A stretch of 64,000 nucleotides of DNA from Kriegella aquimaris (GTDB lineage Bacteria > Bacteroidota > Bacteroidia > Flavobacteriales > Flavobacteriaceae), in assembly GCF_900103215.1 (NCBI RefSeq), contig NZ_FNGV01000019.1, positions 1 through 64,000 of the forward strand, in the 5' to 3' direction. The notes below the pieces were generated by a model that did not search any database, was not told where the DNA came from, and saw only the letters and a list, made by a program, of their open reading frames with translations. The position numbers and the translations under genes were made by a program. This document shows positions 16,944 to 26,368 of this stretch, in pieces (the stretch's first letter is position 1; each line of letters starts with the position of its first letter).

Positions 16944-18527
16944 TCAGCGATACCCATTATTTGTGGGATCTGATTCCAACAAGGCCGGGTTTAATTCCAG
17001 TTCTTGTAAAGGAATGGGTAATAGTACATGGTAGGGTTTAATATTCACATTCGGTTCCCAGAAGCGGTATTCCAGGTTTTGTACCACATCCAATAAAATT
17101 CCCCATCTGATCAGGTCATACCTTCTATGTGCCTCTCCGGCCAATTCCCATTTACGTTCATCGTAAATCGCTTCCCTAAACCCCTGTTGGCTCAAACCGA
17201 CAAGTTCCCATTCGGCTTGAGTGGCATAGGCACGCTGCCTTATAGGATGAATATATTGGTAGGCATTGGCGGGGCCATTGAGTTCATTTTCACATTCGGC
17301 GGCCATCAAATACACATCGGCCAAGCGAAATACCAATCTGTTGTCTTCGTGGTTGAAACGGGGCGAGGTATCTACATTTAAATTCCAGAATTTAGGCATA
17401 TAGGGAAAATTTAATTCAAATCCCAAATAAGTGTCAGCGATATTCAAGGGTCTCCTCAGGTCGTTCAGTGGAAATTTTTCGGCAAAATCTTTTGAAGCAA
17501 CTTGCAATCCTGTACCGTTAAAGGCTTCGCCTCGTGCACTTAGAGCATCGCCCAGGGCGCCTCTTTCATCGGAGTTCTTGGGCTCATCCCTTAAACGCGG
17601 ACTAAACATACTGGGCCTCCAGTTTCCATTACCAAAAACGGCGGGCAAGGTGCCATCTTCTCTAACCGTGCCCTCTTCGAATTGGCCCCTGATATCTTTG
17701 GCAAAGTCTAAGGACCATATGATTTCAGCATTGTATTCATTGGCAGGATCAAAAACTTCGGCGTAAGTAGGCAGTAACGAATGTGGAGATTCATTAATGA
17801 TCTCAAGACATTTACTTAAACCTGCCTGCCAGTTCTGCTGCTTCATATATATTTTCGCCTCAACAATGGCAGCGGCCCATTTAGTGGCACGACCCCTATG
17901 ATCGTCAGGGTATGAAGATTGCAAATTGGCCTGTGCAAATTGTAAATCTGCCAAAACGCCATTTATTATGGTCGCTTCATCGGTTCTGTCCAAGACCCTG
18001 ACCTCATCAAGTGTCAAGGGTTCGGTATAATAAGGTGCAGCGCCCCAGAGGTTGGTTATATGCCAATAGCATAAAGCGCGCATAAACGTTACCTCCGCAA
18101 TCATATCTGTTTGTGCATCTTGACCTATGGCCTCATTTCCCGTAACCCTTTCAATAACAATGTTTGCATTGAAAATAATTCTATAAAGGTCTTTCCAGGT
18201 ATCCGAAACACTCATTTTTTGAACGGACACATCCGCCAGAGCCTCGTTCATTGAGTAGTTGCCAATGGGTTCTACAAAATTTGCAGAACGGTTGGGTTCT
18301 ATAATATCGGCCCCATTGTCGTAGAAGTGATCAAGGCCCACTTGGCCATAAATGGAATTATTCTTTAAAATGGCATAGATGCCATTGACTGCCTGTCTTG
18401 CGTCATTTTCCGAAGCAAAAAAGGTTTCTGGAGCAATAAGGGCCCTAGGCTCTTCTTCTAAGAACTTCTCACAACCTAGGCATGAGAAAATAATCAGGGC
18501 GTATAAAATAATATTTTTTGTTTTCAT
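16944..18527 (-). CDS. SusD/RagB family outer-membrane glycan-binding lipoprotein
   Basis: The 527-residue lipoprotein (signal ends FSCLGCEKF) has the SusD N-terminus EKFLEEEPRALIAPETFFASENDARQAV and the C-terminal signature IYDERKWELAGEAHRRYDLIRWG, and ends with the typical PIPLQELELNPAL. It caps the SusC transporter on the cell surface and binds the oligosaccharide. It starts 12 bases after the susC stop, in one operon. The likely ligand is the rhamnose/uronate polymer that the neighbouring enzymes attack. Confidence 0.96.
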   Translation of the reverse strand: MKTKNIILYALIIFSCLGCEKFLEEEPRALIAPETFFASENDARQAVNGIYAILKNNSIYGQVGLDHFYDNGADIIEPNRSANFVEPIGNYSMNEALADVSVQKMSVSDTWKDLYRIIFNANIVIERVTGNEAIGQDAQTDMIAEVTFMRALCYWHITNLWGAAPYYTEPLTLDEVRVLDRTDEATIINGVLADLQFAQANLQSSYPDDHRGRATKWAAAIVEAKIYMKQQNWQAGLSKCLEIINESPHSLLPTYAEVFDPANEYNAEIIWSLDFAKDIRGQFEEGTVREDGTLPAVFGNGNWRPSMFSPRLRDEPKNSDERGALGDALSARGEAFNGTGLQVASKDFAEKFPLNDLRRPLNIADTYLGFELNFPYMPKFWNLNVDTSPRFNHEDNRLVFRLADVYLMAAECENELNGPANAYQYIHPIRQRAYATQAEWELVGLSQQGFREAIYDERKWELAGEAHRRYDLIRWGILLDVVQNLEYRFWEPNVNIKPYHVLLPIPLQELELNPALLESDPTNNGYR

Positions 18528-18539
18528 CTGAGTTTTTGA

Positions 18540-21500
18540 TTAAAAAGTTACGTTAAGACCAAGTGTTAAAACTCGTGGATTGGGATATTCCCCATCAGAA
18601 AATCCCTGGGCTATGTTGCCGAGCCCGGTTCTTCCGAAATTACTGGTTTCCGGATCTATCAATCTGAAATCGGAGAACAACAATAAATTACTTCCCGACA
18701 CATAGAGGGACATGTTTTTTACCCTGTCTCCCCATCCCATTTTCTCCACAGGAAAATTGTAGGCTATTCTAGCTGTTTTAAGGCGTATATGTGACCCGTC
18801 TTCCACATACTCCGAGTTAGGAGGCGTGTTTGTTACAGAATCCCCTCCTGCCCTCGGAATATCCGAAGTAGGATTATTTATTGTCCAGCGGTCGCGTAAA
18901 TCACCAAATTTGGTTGTTTCGCCACGATTGAAATAATGATTGCGCATTCTGAGATTATATACCTCATTCCCTGTTGTTCCTTGAAAGTAAAACGAGAAAT
19001 CCAAATTTTTATAGGAAAATGAATTTTCGAAACCAAAAATCAAGTCGGGTAGCGGACTGCCCAAAACAACGTTATCTTCAGTAGAAATAATACCATCACC
19101 ATTTAGGTCCTCAAATCGGGACCCTCCAACAACTTGAGGATCTGTCAAACCAGATGCATCAATTTCTTCTTGACTCTTCCAAGTTCCCAAATAGCGAACC
19201 CCTGTAAACACAGGAACCGATTCACCTACGATCAAACGAGTATTACCTGAACCTAAAATTGCATCTACCGTAACATCAATAAAATCTACCCCTCCAAGAT
19301 CCAATATTTTATTTTTATTGGATGACAGGGTCAATGTGGAATTCCAATTGAAGTTATCAGTGTTGATATTAGTTGAATTTATAAGAAATTCCCAACCTTT
19401 GTTTTCCAAAGACCCAACGTTTTGCAATTGACTGGTAAAGCCCGTTTGCCGCGGTATGGTGACATCTAGCAATAGGTCATTTGTCTCTTTTTGATAATAA
19501 TTGAATTCAGTAAATAATCTACCGCCGAACATTGATGCTTCAAGTGCTATATCGAGCGAAGTGGTAGTTTCCCATTTTAAATTTGGATTTGAAGGTCGGC
19601 CCAGTGTTAAACCTGGTACCTCAGCTCCATTAAGTGTAGTGTTCGCTTCGGTCAGGACACCTAGTGTTCTGTAAGGGTCAATTGCCTGGTTACCGGATTT
19701 ACCGTAGCTGGCCCTTAACTTCAAATCCCTGAAAAAGCTTTGATCTTGCATAAACGACTCTTCACTAATTTTCCAGGCTCCGGCAATTGATGGATAGAAC
19801 TCATATTTATTTCCTTCTGCGAAAACAGAACTACCATCTGTTCTACCTACCAAGGTTAATAGGTATTTATCTTTATACGTATAATTTAGCCTTCCGAAAA
19901 AAGATGCAATTTGAAACCCGGTAAAATCGCTACTGACTACAGATCTGGTAGGGTCGGAAAAACCAAGGTTATTAAAGCCGGCGGCATCACTGGTAATACC
20001 AAACGCTTCTGCTTCGGCTATTTCGGTCGATACTTTCTGAAATGAGGCCCCGGCGAGTGCGGTTACACTATGATTTTCACCAAAATCGGATTGATATTGT
20101 ATCGTATTTTCATTATTCCATCCCGAACTGGCCACTGTTCGTACACTGGCCCTACCAAGGTCTCCTACCTCCAGTAAATCAGGGCTTTGACTTGAAGTAA
20201 ATCTATTTTGCTTGATATTATTAAATTCCGGACTAAACGTCGACCGAATCATCCACTTTGGCCATGGACTATACTCCAAATAAGCCGTTGCTAACAAGTT
20301 ATTGGTAAATGTCTCGTTTGTATTTAATTGGGCATTTGCTATAGGATTCGACCAAGGGGAGCCTACAATTTCGTCAAACCCATTAAATGTTCCGTCATCA
20401 TTATATATGGGTTGCGTTGGAAGGTTTGCAAAGACATTGCCATAACCGACCACACCATTATCTTGATTGATCCTGGAGTAATTGATTCGGAAACCTGTTT
20501 TCAATTTGTCGCTTAACTTTAAATCAAGGTTTGATCTAAAAATGTATTTTTCAATACCAGTGCTGATGATAAGACCATCTTGATTGAAATAATTTAGGGA
20601 GTTGTAGTAATTGACATTACCGTTTTCCGAAGTACCTGCGATAGAAATATCCGCATTATAAATGGGTGAAGGATCCATCAGTAGGTCATACCAGTCGTTG
20701 TTGGGATAGGTAGATGGGTCATTAGGAAATGGTATTGCCGCCGACCTAAACTCCGCGCTTTCATTGGTAAATGCAATTTGTTCTGCTTGGGAAAGCATGT
20801 CTGGTTGTTCAGGTACCATTTGCATACTGGTATAGACGCCCACACTTACTTGAGGTCTTCCAAACCCGGCACCAGCGCCATTCTTGGTAGTTACCAATAC
20901 TACGCCATTCGCCCCTCTTGAACCATAAATAGCGATAGAGGAAGCATCTTTTAATATCTCGATCGACTTAATGTCGTTGGCGTTGATATTATTCAAGTTG
21001 AAATTAGTACCTACGACGATACCATCAATGACCCAAAGCGGTTCATTGCTTCCAGTAATTGAATTGCCACCCCTTACTCTTATCACAGTACCGGCGCCTG
21101 GTGCACCACTGGTTTGGGTTACCTGAACACCGGCAGCCCTACCCTGTAAGACTTGATCAACCCTTGATGACGGAATTTGCGTTATCTCTTCAGAGCTTAC
21201 CGTAGATACCGATCCGGTTAAATCTGATTTCGTTGTGGTACCGTAACCAATGACTACTACCTCATCGAGTTCGTTGCCGGCTTCCAGCACGACATTAATT
21301 TGGGTCTGGCTACCTACTTTAACTTCTTTTGCGGTGTATCCGATATAGGAAAATTGTAGGATATCGCCTGGTCCCGCTTCGATCGTATAATTGCCGTCGA
21401 AGTCGGTACTAACTCCCCTTGTGGTGCCTTTTACTACCACGGATGCCCCTGGTAGGGGTCCGTCATCTGCTAAAACCGTGCCAGTAATATTGGTGTCTTG

Positions 21501-21581
21501 CGCCATGCCCATGTTACTGCAAAGGGTTATGGCAAACAATGTCAAAAGCCATTTGAAACGCTCGGAAATCTTGTTTTTCAT
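18540..21581 (-). CDS. SusC/RagA family TonB-dependent outer-membrane transporter
   Basis: The 1013-residue protein has a signal peptide, a CarboxypepD-regulatory-like domain (ITGTVLADDGPLPGASVVVKG, about residues 32-105), the DEVVVIGYGT linker, a plug with QVLQGRAAGVQVTQTSGAPGA and IKSIEILKDASSIAIYGSRG, and a 22-strand barrel ending in a terminal Phe (LNVTF). There is no STN domain, so it does not signal to a FecR/sigma pair. This agrees with the hybrid two-component regulator encoded upstream. It imports oligosaccharides using TonB energy together with the SusD protein of the same operon. Confidence 0.97.
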   Translation of the reverse strand: MKNKISERFKWLLTLFAITLCSNMGMAQDTNITGTVLADDGPLPGASVVVKGTTRGVSTDFDGNYTIEAGPGDILQFSYIGYTAKEVKVGSQTQINVVLEAGNELDEVVVIGYGTTTKSDLTGSVSTVSSEEITQIPSSRVDQVLQGRAAGVQVTQTSGAPGAGTVIRVRGGNSITGSNEPLWVIDGIVVGTNFNLNNINANDIKSIEILKDASSIAIYGSRGANGVVLVTTKNGAGAGFGRPQVSVGVYTSMQMVPEQPDMLSQAEQIAFTNESAEFRSAAIPFPNDPSTYPNNDWYDLLMDPSPIYNADISIAGTSENGNVNYYNSLNYFNQDGLIISTGIEKYIFRSNLDLKLSDKLKTGFRINYSRINQDNGVVGYGNVFANLPTQPIYNDDGTFNGFDEIVGSPWSNPIANAQLNTNETFTNNLLATAYLEYSPWPKWMIRSTFSPEFNNIKQNRFTSSQSPDLLEVGDLGRASVRTVASSGWNNENTIQYQSDFGENHSVTALAGASFQKVSTEIAEAEAFGITSDAAGFNNLGFSDPTRSVVSSDFTGFQIASFFGRLNYTYKDKYLLTLVGRTDGSSVFAEGNKYEFYPSIAGAWKISEESFMQDQSFFRDLKLRASYGKSGNQAIDPYRTLGVLTEANTTLNGAEVPGLTLGRPSNPNLKWETTTSLDIALEASMFGGRLFTEFNYYQKETNDLLLDVTIPRQTGFTSQLQNVGSLENKGWEFLINSTNINTDNFNWNSTLTLSSNKNKILDLGGVDFIDVTVDAILGSGNTRLIVGESVPVFTGVRYLGTWKSQEEIDASGLTDPQVVGGSRFEDLNGDGIISTEDNVVLGSPLPDLIFGFENSFSYKNLDFSFYFQGTTGNEVYNLRMRNHYFNRGETTKFGDLRDRWTINNPTSDIPRAGGDSVTNTPPNSEYVEDGSHIRLKTARIAYNFPVEKMGWGDRVKNMSLYVSGSNLLLFSDFRLIDPETSNFGRTGLGNIAQGFSDGEYPNPRVLTLGLNVTF

Positions 21582-21624
21582 AGTTTAAATGTTTAGAATG
21601 TGTTTAGTTATAATAGCGGGAGAA

Positions 21625-21676
21625 GAACATGCTATCCTCATGGGCCTTTGGCATGCAAACTGGCATAAGCATGTTC
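21625..21676. promoter_or_regulatory. Inverted repeat in susC leader
   Basis: GAACATGCT (21625-21633) and AGCATGTTC (21668-21676) are perfect 9-bp arms 34 bases apart, placed 44-95 bases before the susC ATG at 21581. The wider gap 21582-22100 has no gene and must contain the susC promoter and presumably the regulator binding site. The repeat could be an operator or a structured 5' leader. Confidence 0.45.
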
Positions 21677-22100
21677 GTTAACGTTATTTTAACACACCAA
21701 TAATACGCGCTTCTCTTAAAGAAACTTTCCTGTACTATGCTGGAAAAGAGGTGTTTCGAACTTTTTTCCTCCTTTAGTGTATTTTTATCCACCTTTTGCT
21801 ATTGCGATTTCGAAAATGTCAAGACTTAGGTCTTTGAAGTAGCTCTAATTATCAAATTTCCCGAAAACCGTAGTGGAATAATTATTTAAAAGTGAATTGG
21901 TTTCACGCGATGAAACCGAACTGTGGTTTTAAGTTGGTGAAACGATCTGTTATACTAAACAATGAGAGGATGAAATTAGTAAGAGCCAATCGGGAGGTTG
22001 AATTTCAATGAGGTTTTTATGTTCTTCATGGCCTTAATTGGAGATCAATTTCACCTAAATGAAGATTTCATGGCCTATGGTAACAGCAAAGCTGTAGGCC

Positions 22101-25100
22101 CTATGCCATAGTATCAGAAAACTTTTTGAGATATTTCGAAGGGGTCATCCCATGCTTTTTTTGGAAACATCTGCTAAAATATTTTGGGTCTTTAAATCCA
22201 ACGTTATAGCTTACTTCTGAAATATTGATGTCACCCTGTTCCAAATATTGGGCTGCCCGCTTTAAGCGCATTTCATTGATGAATCCATTAGGGGTAAAGT
22301 TGGTCCATGCTTTTATTTTTGCAAATAATATGGTACGGCTAACCCCTAGTTCTTTACAAAAAGCAGTGATATCGAATTGTTCGTTCGAAATGTTATCCTC
22401 GACTACATTGATTGCCTTTTTCAGCAGTTTTTCGTCCAATGAGGAAACCGTAAGCTCACTAGGCGCTAAATCGGTCTCATTTGAGAATTTATCCTTTAAA
22501 CGCCTAGCGGAGTCCAATAAATTTTTCACCCTAAGCTTAAACTCTTTAATGTTAAATGGTTTACTGATATAATCGTCAGCACCGCTTTCAAGACCTTTGA
22601 ACTTATAAATCAAAGAGGTACGGGCCGTAAGTAAGATCACCGGAATATGGCTCGTTCTAAGATTCTGCTTTATTTGTCCGCACAGTTCGGTTCCCGCCAT
22701 TTCGGGCATCATAACATCGCTGACAATCAGGTCTGGAATATGTTTAAGGGCCCTTTTTAAACCTTGCTTGCCATTTTCGGCTTCCAGAATGGAATATTCT
22801 TTTTTCAAGAGGTTTTTGATAAACGACCTTAACTGTTTATTGTCTTCGACAATAAGAACGACCGGCACATTTTTGTCTTTCGTTAAATCATCAATGGAAT
22901 CATAAAAGACTGCTTCATTATCCTTCAACTGCGAGGTATATTGAACGAGATCGTCACTGAACCTGAAACCATCGATAATTTCCGTTTTCGCAAGGTGTTT
23001 CTTTCCTAAAGGTAAGGTTACTTCAAATTTTGAGCCTTGATGTTCTTTGCTGGAAACGGTAATCGTGCCACTATGAAGTTTGACGATATTCTTTGCGATA
23101 GAAAGTCCAATGCCCGTACCCGGGTTTTGCCCTTCCTTGATGTCGACAACGGGAGGGATTTCGAAAAAGCGGTCGAATACTTTATCAATATGTTTATCTT
23201 TAATACCGATTCCGGAATCTTCTACACTCACGTGAACCGTATTTTCCTCTTCCCGTATTTCAATGGCTATATTCCCACCATTGGGGGTATACTTAAAAGC
23301 ATTGGAGATTAAATTGTAAAAAACCTGTTCTAGTTTTGGCCTGTCATAAAAAACCGCAATATGATCTTGTGCATTTTTAAAGGTATATGTGTAGCCTTTC
23401 AGTTTGGCGAACTCGGTAAATGACAAATAGATTTCCTGTAAAAACTTTACTATATTCCCCTCTGCCACCTGCAGTTTAGATTGACGGTTTTCCAATTTTC
23501 TGAAGTACATCAGCCTATTAATAAGTTGTAGTAAATGGTTGGCGCTACTTTCTATAGTCAATAGTTTTTTGTACATAAGGCTACTTCCTTTGTATTCGGC
23601 AAGTAGTTGTTGCAACGGGCCCAAAATAAGGGTCAGAGGTGTTCTAAGGTCGTGTGAAATGTTGGTAAAGAATTCTAATTTGGCCTGGTGGGCCTCCTCT
23701 TTCCTTTCATTTTCCATTTGTTCCCATCGTAAATCTTGTTTCAGCCTGGCCTTTGATTTTATTATGGTATAAAGGGTGAACATGGCCGATAAAGTCAACA
23801 GGCTATAAGCCAAATACGCCCAAACGCTTTTCCACGGCGCCGGTTTTACTACTATTTTCAAGGTGGTAGGGGTATTATTCCAAACCCCATCATTATTGGC
23901 ACCTTTAACCTCGAACAGGTAATCGCCAGGTTTTTGAAGCGTGTAGGAAGCCTCGGTTTTATCGGTATATATCCAAAAATCATCAAGACCGATAAGACGA
24001 TAGGCGTAGTGGTTGTTGTGTGGATTAATAAAATTTGGCAAGGCATAATTAATGGAAAAGTTCGCATTGTCGTGGCTTAAGGTTATTGATTGGGTATAGG
24101 CAATGGACTTAGTTAGGGTTTCTTGATCACGATGTATGGGTACTGACTGATTCTTGATTTTTAAATCTGATAGTACCACTTTGGGGGCATGCTCGTTCTT
24201 AACAATCTTTGTGGGGTCAAACGAGATAACCCCTTCGGCTCCGCCGAAGTAAAACCGGGAGCCCTCGAGCAGTAAACCGGCGTTAGGACTAAATTCGTTC
24301 GTGTTCAACTTATCCTGCTGGTCATAGATCACATAGGTATTATTTGAAATATCGTAATCGATAATCCCCTTATCGGAGCTCATCCATAAATGTCTCTGTC
24401 CACCCTCAAGAATTGTATAAATTGTACTTATTGAATTATGCTCGTCGAGCAGAACCCTGTCAAAACCTGTACCGTTGAATTTTTGAAGTCCTTTACTTTT
24501 TGTACCCACCCATATTTGTTGGGTGCTATCTTCAAAAAGTGTTTTGATATCATCACCCGAAAAGGCATCTACAAAATATTTCGTTACTTCGTAAGTGTCG
24601 TCATTCTTAAAATGGATAAAGTTGAGTCCGCCCAATCCTCCAGCCCATACGTTGCCATCGTTGTCCAAAACTAAGGTCTTGATGATGTTCGATGATAAGC
24701 GGGGTTCTTGCCCCAAGGTTCTACCAAATACCTTAAATTCTTTTTTTTGCAGATCGTACTTTACAAGCCCTTTACCAAAGGTTCCTATCCAATACATGCC
24801 CTTTTTGTCCTTTTTAATTACGTACACCCCCGTGTTTTTCAAATATTCATTTAGCTCATCCGATATCACATGGTCCAATATTCTTTTTGCCCGAATATCA
24901 TATACATATACCCCATAATTTAGTACCCCGATCCATAGCCTGTTTTCGTCGTCAAGCAACAGGGTCTGAATGCTATTGGGCCGAAATTGACTGGGGTCGG
25001 ACACATTGATAACATCCAGTATGTCTTGTTGAGGGGTTAGAACCGTTAGGTCACCGCCTTCGGTTCCGAAATAAATGTTTGAGTTTTTATCTGAAATGAT

Positions 25101-26189
25101 GGCGGTTACCACATTATTGTCTAGTTCATTGTTGGTGAAATGAACAAAGTTCTCATTGGACGCATTCCACATATTGATACCCGCATTATAGGTGCCTGCC
25201 CATACCGTTCCATTTCTATCTTTGAATATCGATTTTATAAAATTTTGACTGAGGCCCGTCAAATTGTTCCTGTGGCTTTCAAGTACCGTTATCTCATTTT
25301 GAGGCCCAATGATTTTAATTCCCTGCGTTGTTCCTAGCCAAATACTTCCTTTATCGGAGTGTTGCAATACGCGTACATCGGCAGTAGGGGGTATCCCTTT
25401 AAAATGCGGGATAATAAACTTTTCTTCGGAGGTGTCAAAAAGCACATAACCGTTGTATTTGGTCGCCAACCCTAGTGTATTGGGCGCCGTTTCAATAATA
25501 TCTTGAATAAACAGGTTGTCTTGATTTTCTTTCCATTCAAATTGTTTGAAAACAAAAACATTATCATCCCTGCTTTTTAGTTTAGCCAATCCAGCAGCAG
25601 TTGCTACCCAAATATTCCCCATGCTATCTACAAAAATCCTCTGTACGTTATTATAGGGTAAACCCGTAGGATTATTTTTTGTATAGGGAATATTCGTAAA
25701 TGCATCCTGTTTTTTATCGTAAACCGAAATTCCGTTTGCAGTGCCGAACCAGATTTCTCCCGAGGCCATTACCCTGCTGCAAATCACGACGGGGTTGATT
25801 AAAGAATTATCCTCTTCGGTCTGATTGTAGCGTTTAAAGGTATTTTTTAAGGGATCATATTTGTTTAGCCCGTTGTAGGTTCCCACCCAAATATATCCAT
25901 CACGATCTTCGGTAATTGAAAGAATATCACTATTGCCTATGCTGGTAGAATCGTTCGGATCATTTTTATAGACTTCAAAATGGGTGCCATCATATTTGTT
26001 CAGTCCGTTTCTGGTACCGAACCACATTTGTCCCAAGGTATCTTGTGCTATGGCAATAACCGAATTGTTCGAGAGACCATCTATAACCGACAGATGTTTA
26101 AGCTGCAGGTTGCCGCTCTGGCACCAAAGACCTTTGGTTAGCAGCAAAGAAAATATGATAAACCAGACTCGGCGTAAAGAAAGTTTCAT
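22101..26189 (-). CDS. Hybrid two-component system regulator (HTCS)
   Basis: The 1362-residue protein joins sensor and regulator. A signal peptide (about 1-24) is followed by two-bladed-propeller repeats of the Reg_prop type (DGLSNNSVIAIAQDTLGQMWFGT and many copies of W-G-T/G-L-N-K-Y), then a Y_Y_Y domain (about 715-775) and one membrane span (about 785-807). In the cytoplasm follow HisKA with His in NISHDLRTPL (about 845), HATPase with DSGIGI and GTGIGLSI, a receiver (IVEDN...VSDVMMPEM, phospho-Asp about 1158) and an AraC HTH pair at the end. HTCS proteins bind a specific oligosaccharide in the periplasm and activate the neighbouring susC/susD operon. It is the only transcriptional regulator of the PUL on island A. 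Confidence 0.97.
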   Translation of the reverse strand: MKLSLRRVWFIIFSLLLTKGLWCQSGNLQLKHLSVIDGLSNNSVIAIAQDTLGQMWFGTRNGLNKYDGTHFEVYKNDPNDSTSIGNSDILSITEDRDGYIWVGTYNGLNKYDPLKNTFKRYNQTEEDNSLINPVVICSRVMASGEIWFGTANGISVYDKKQDAFTNIPYTKNNPTGLPYNNVQRIFVDSMGNIWVATAAGLAKLKSRDDNVFVFKQFEWKENQDNLFIQDIIETAPNTLGLATKYNGYVLFDTSEEKFIIPHFKGIPPTADVRVLQHSDKGSIWLGTTQGIKIIGPQNEITVLESHRNNLTGLSQNFIKSIFKDRNGTVWAGTYNAGINMWNASNENFVHFTNNELDNNVVTAIISDKNSNIYFGTEGGDLTVLTPQQDILDVINVSDPSQFRPNSIQTLLLDDENRLWIGVLNYGVYVYDIRAKRILDHVISDELNEYLKNTGVYVIKKDKKGMYWIGTFGKGLVKYDLQKKEFKVFGRTLGQEPRLSSNIIKTLVLDNDGNVWAGGLGGLNFIHFKNDDTYEVTKYFVDAFSGDDIKTLFEDSTQQIWVGTKSKGLQKFNGTGFDRVLLDEHNSISTIYTILEGGQRHLWMSSDKGIIDYDISNNTYVIYDQQDKLNTNEFSPNAGLLLEGSRFYFGGAEGVISFDPTKIVKNEHAPKVVLSDLKIKNQSVPIHRDQETLTKSIAYTQSITLSHDNANFSINYALPNFINPHNNHYAYRLIGLDDFWIYTDKTEASYTLQKPGDYLFEVKGANNDGVWNNTPTTLKIVVKPAPWKSVWAYLAYSLLTLSAMFTLYTIIKSKARLKQDLRWEQMENERKEEAHQAKLEFFTNISHDLRTPLTLILGPLQQLLAEYKGSSLMYKKLLTIESSANHLLQLINRLMYFRKLENRQSKLQVAEGNIVKFLQEIYLSFTEFAKLKGYTYTFKNAQDHIAVFYDRPKLEQVFYNLISNAFKYTPNGGNIAIEIREEENTVHVSVEDSGIGIKDKHIDKVFDRFFEIPPVVDIKEGQNPGTGIGLSIAKNIVKLHSGTITVSSKEHQGSKFEVTLPLGKKHLAKTEIIDGFRFSDDLVQYTSQLKDNEAVFYDSIDDLTKDKNVPVVLIVEDNKQLRSFIKNLLKKEYSILEAENGKQGLKRALKHIPDLIVSDVMMPEMAGTELCGQIKQNLRTSHIPVILLTARTSLIYKFKGLESGADDYISKPFNIKEFKLRVKNLLDSARRLKDKFSNETDLAPSELTVSSLDEKLLKKAINVVEDNISNEQFDITAFCKELGVSRTILFAKIKAWTNFTPNGFINEMRLKRAAQYLEQGDINISEVSYNVGFKDPKYFSRCFQKKHGMTPSKYLKKFSDTMA

Positions 26190-26280
26190 AAAATCTTATG
26201 AGTATGCATATTAAGATACAAAATGAACCCAAATTAGCATACGAATGGAAATTAAAATTTGGGTTTCTATTTTTGTTTAG

Positions 26281-26335
26281 AGGTGGCCCTTGGTCAAGAA
26301 GGCCTGCCTTTCAAGTCGGAGTTGCCGGGCCACCT
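26281..26335. repeat. Inverted repeat between sulfatase and HTCS
   Basis: AGGTGGCCC (26281-26289) and GGGCCACCT (26327-26335) are perfect arms with a 37-base interval that itself has a small stem. It lies between the stop of the sulfatase and the HTCS start. There is no T-tract, so a factor-independent terminator is unlikely; a transcript-stabilising or attenuating hairpin is possible. Confidence 0.4.
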
Positions 26336-26368
26336 AACGGATTATTCCGTTTAAAGCGCTATGCCTTT

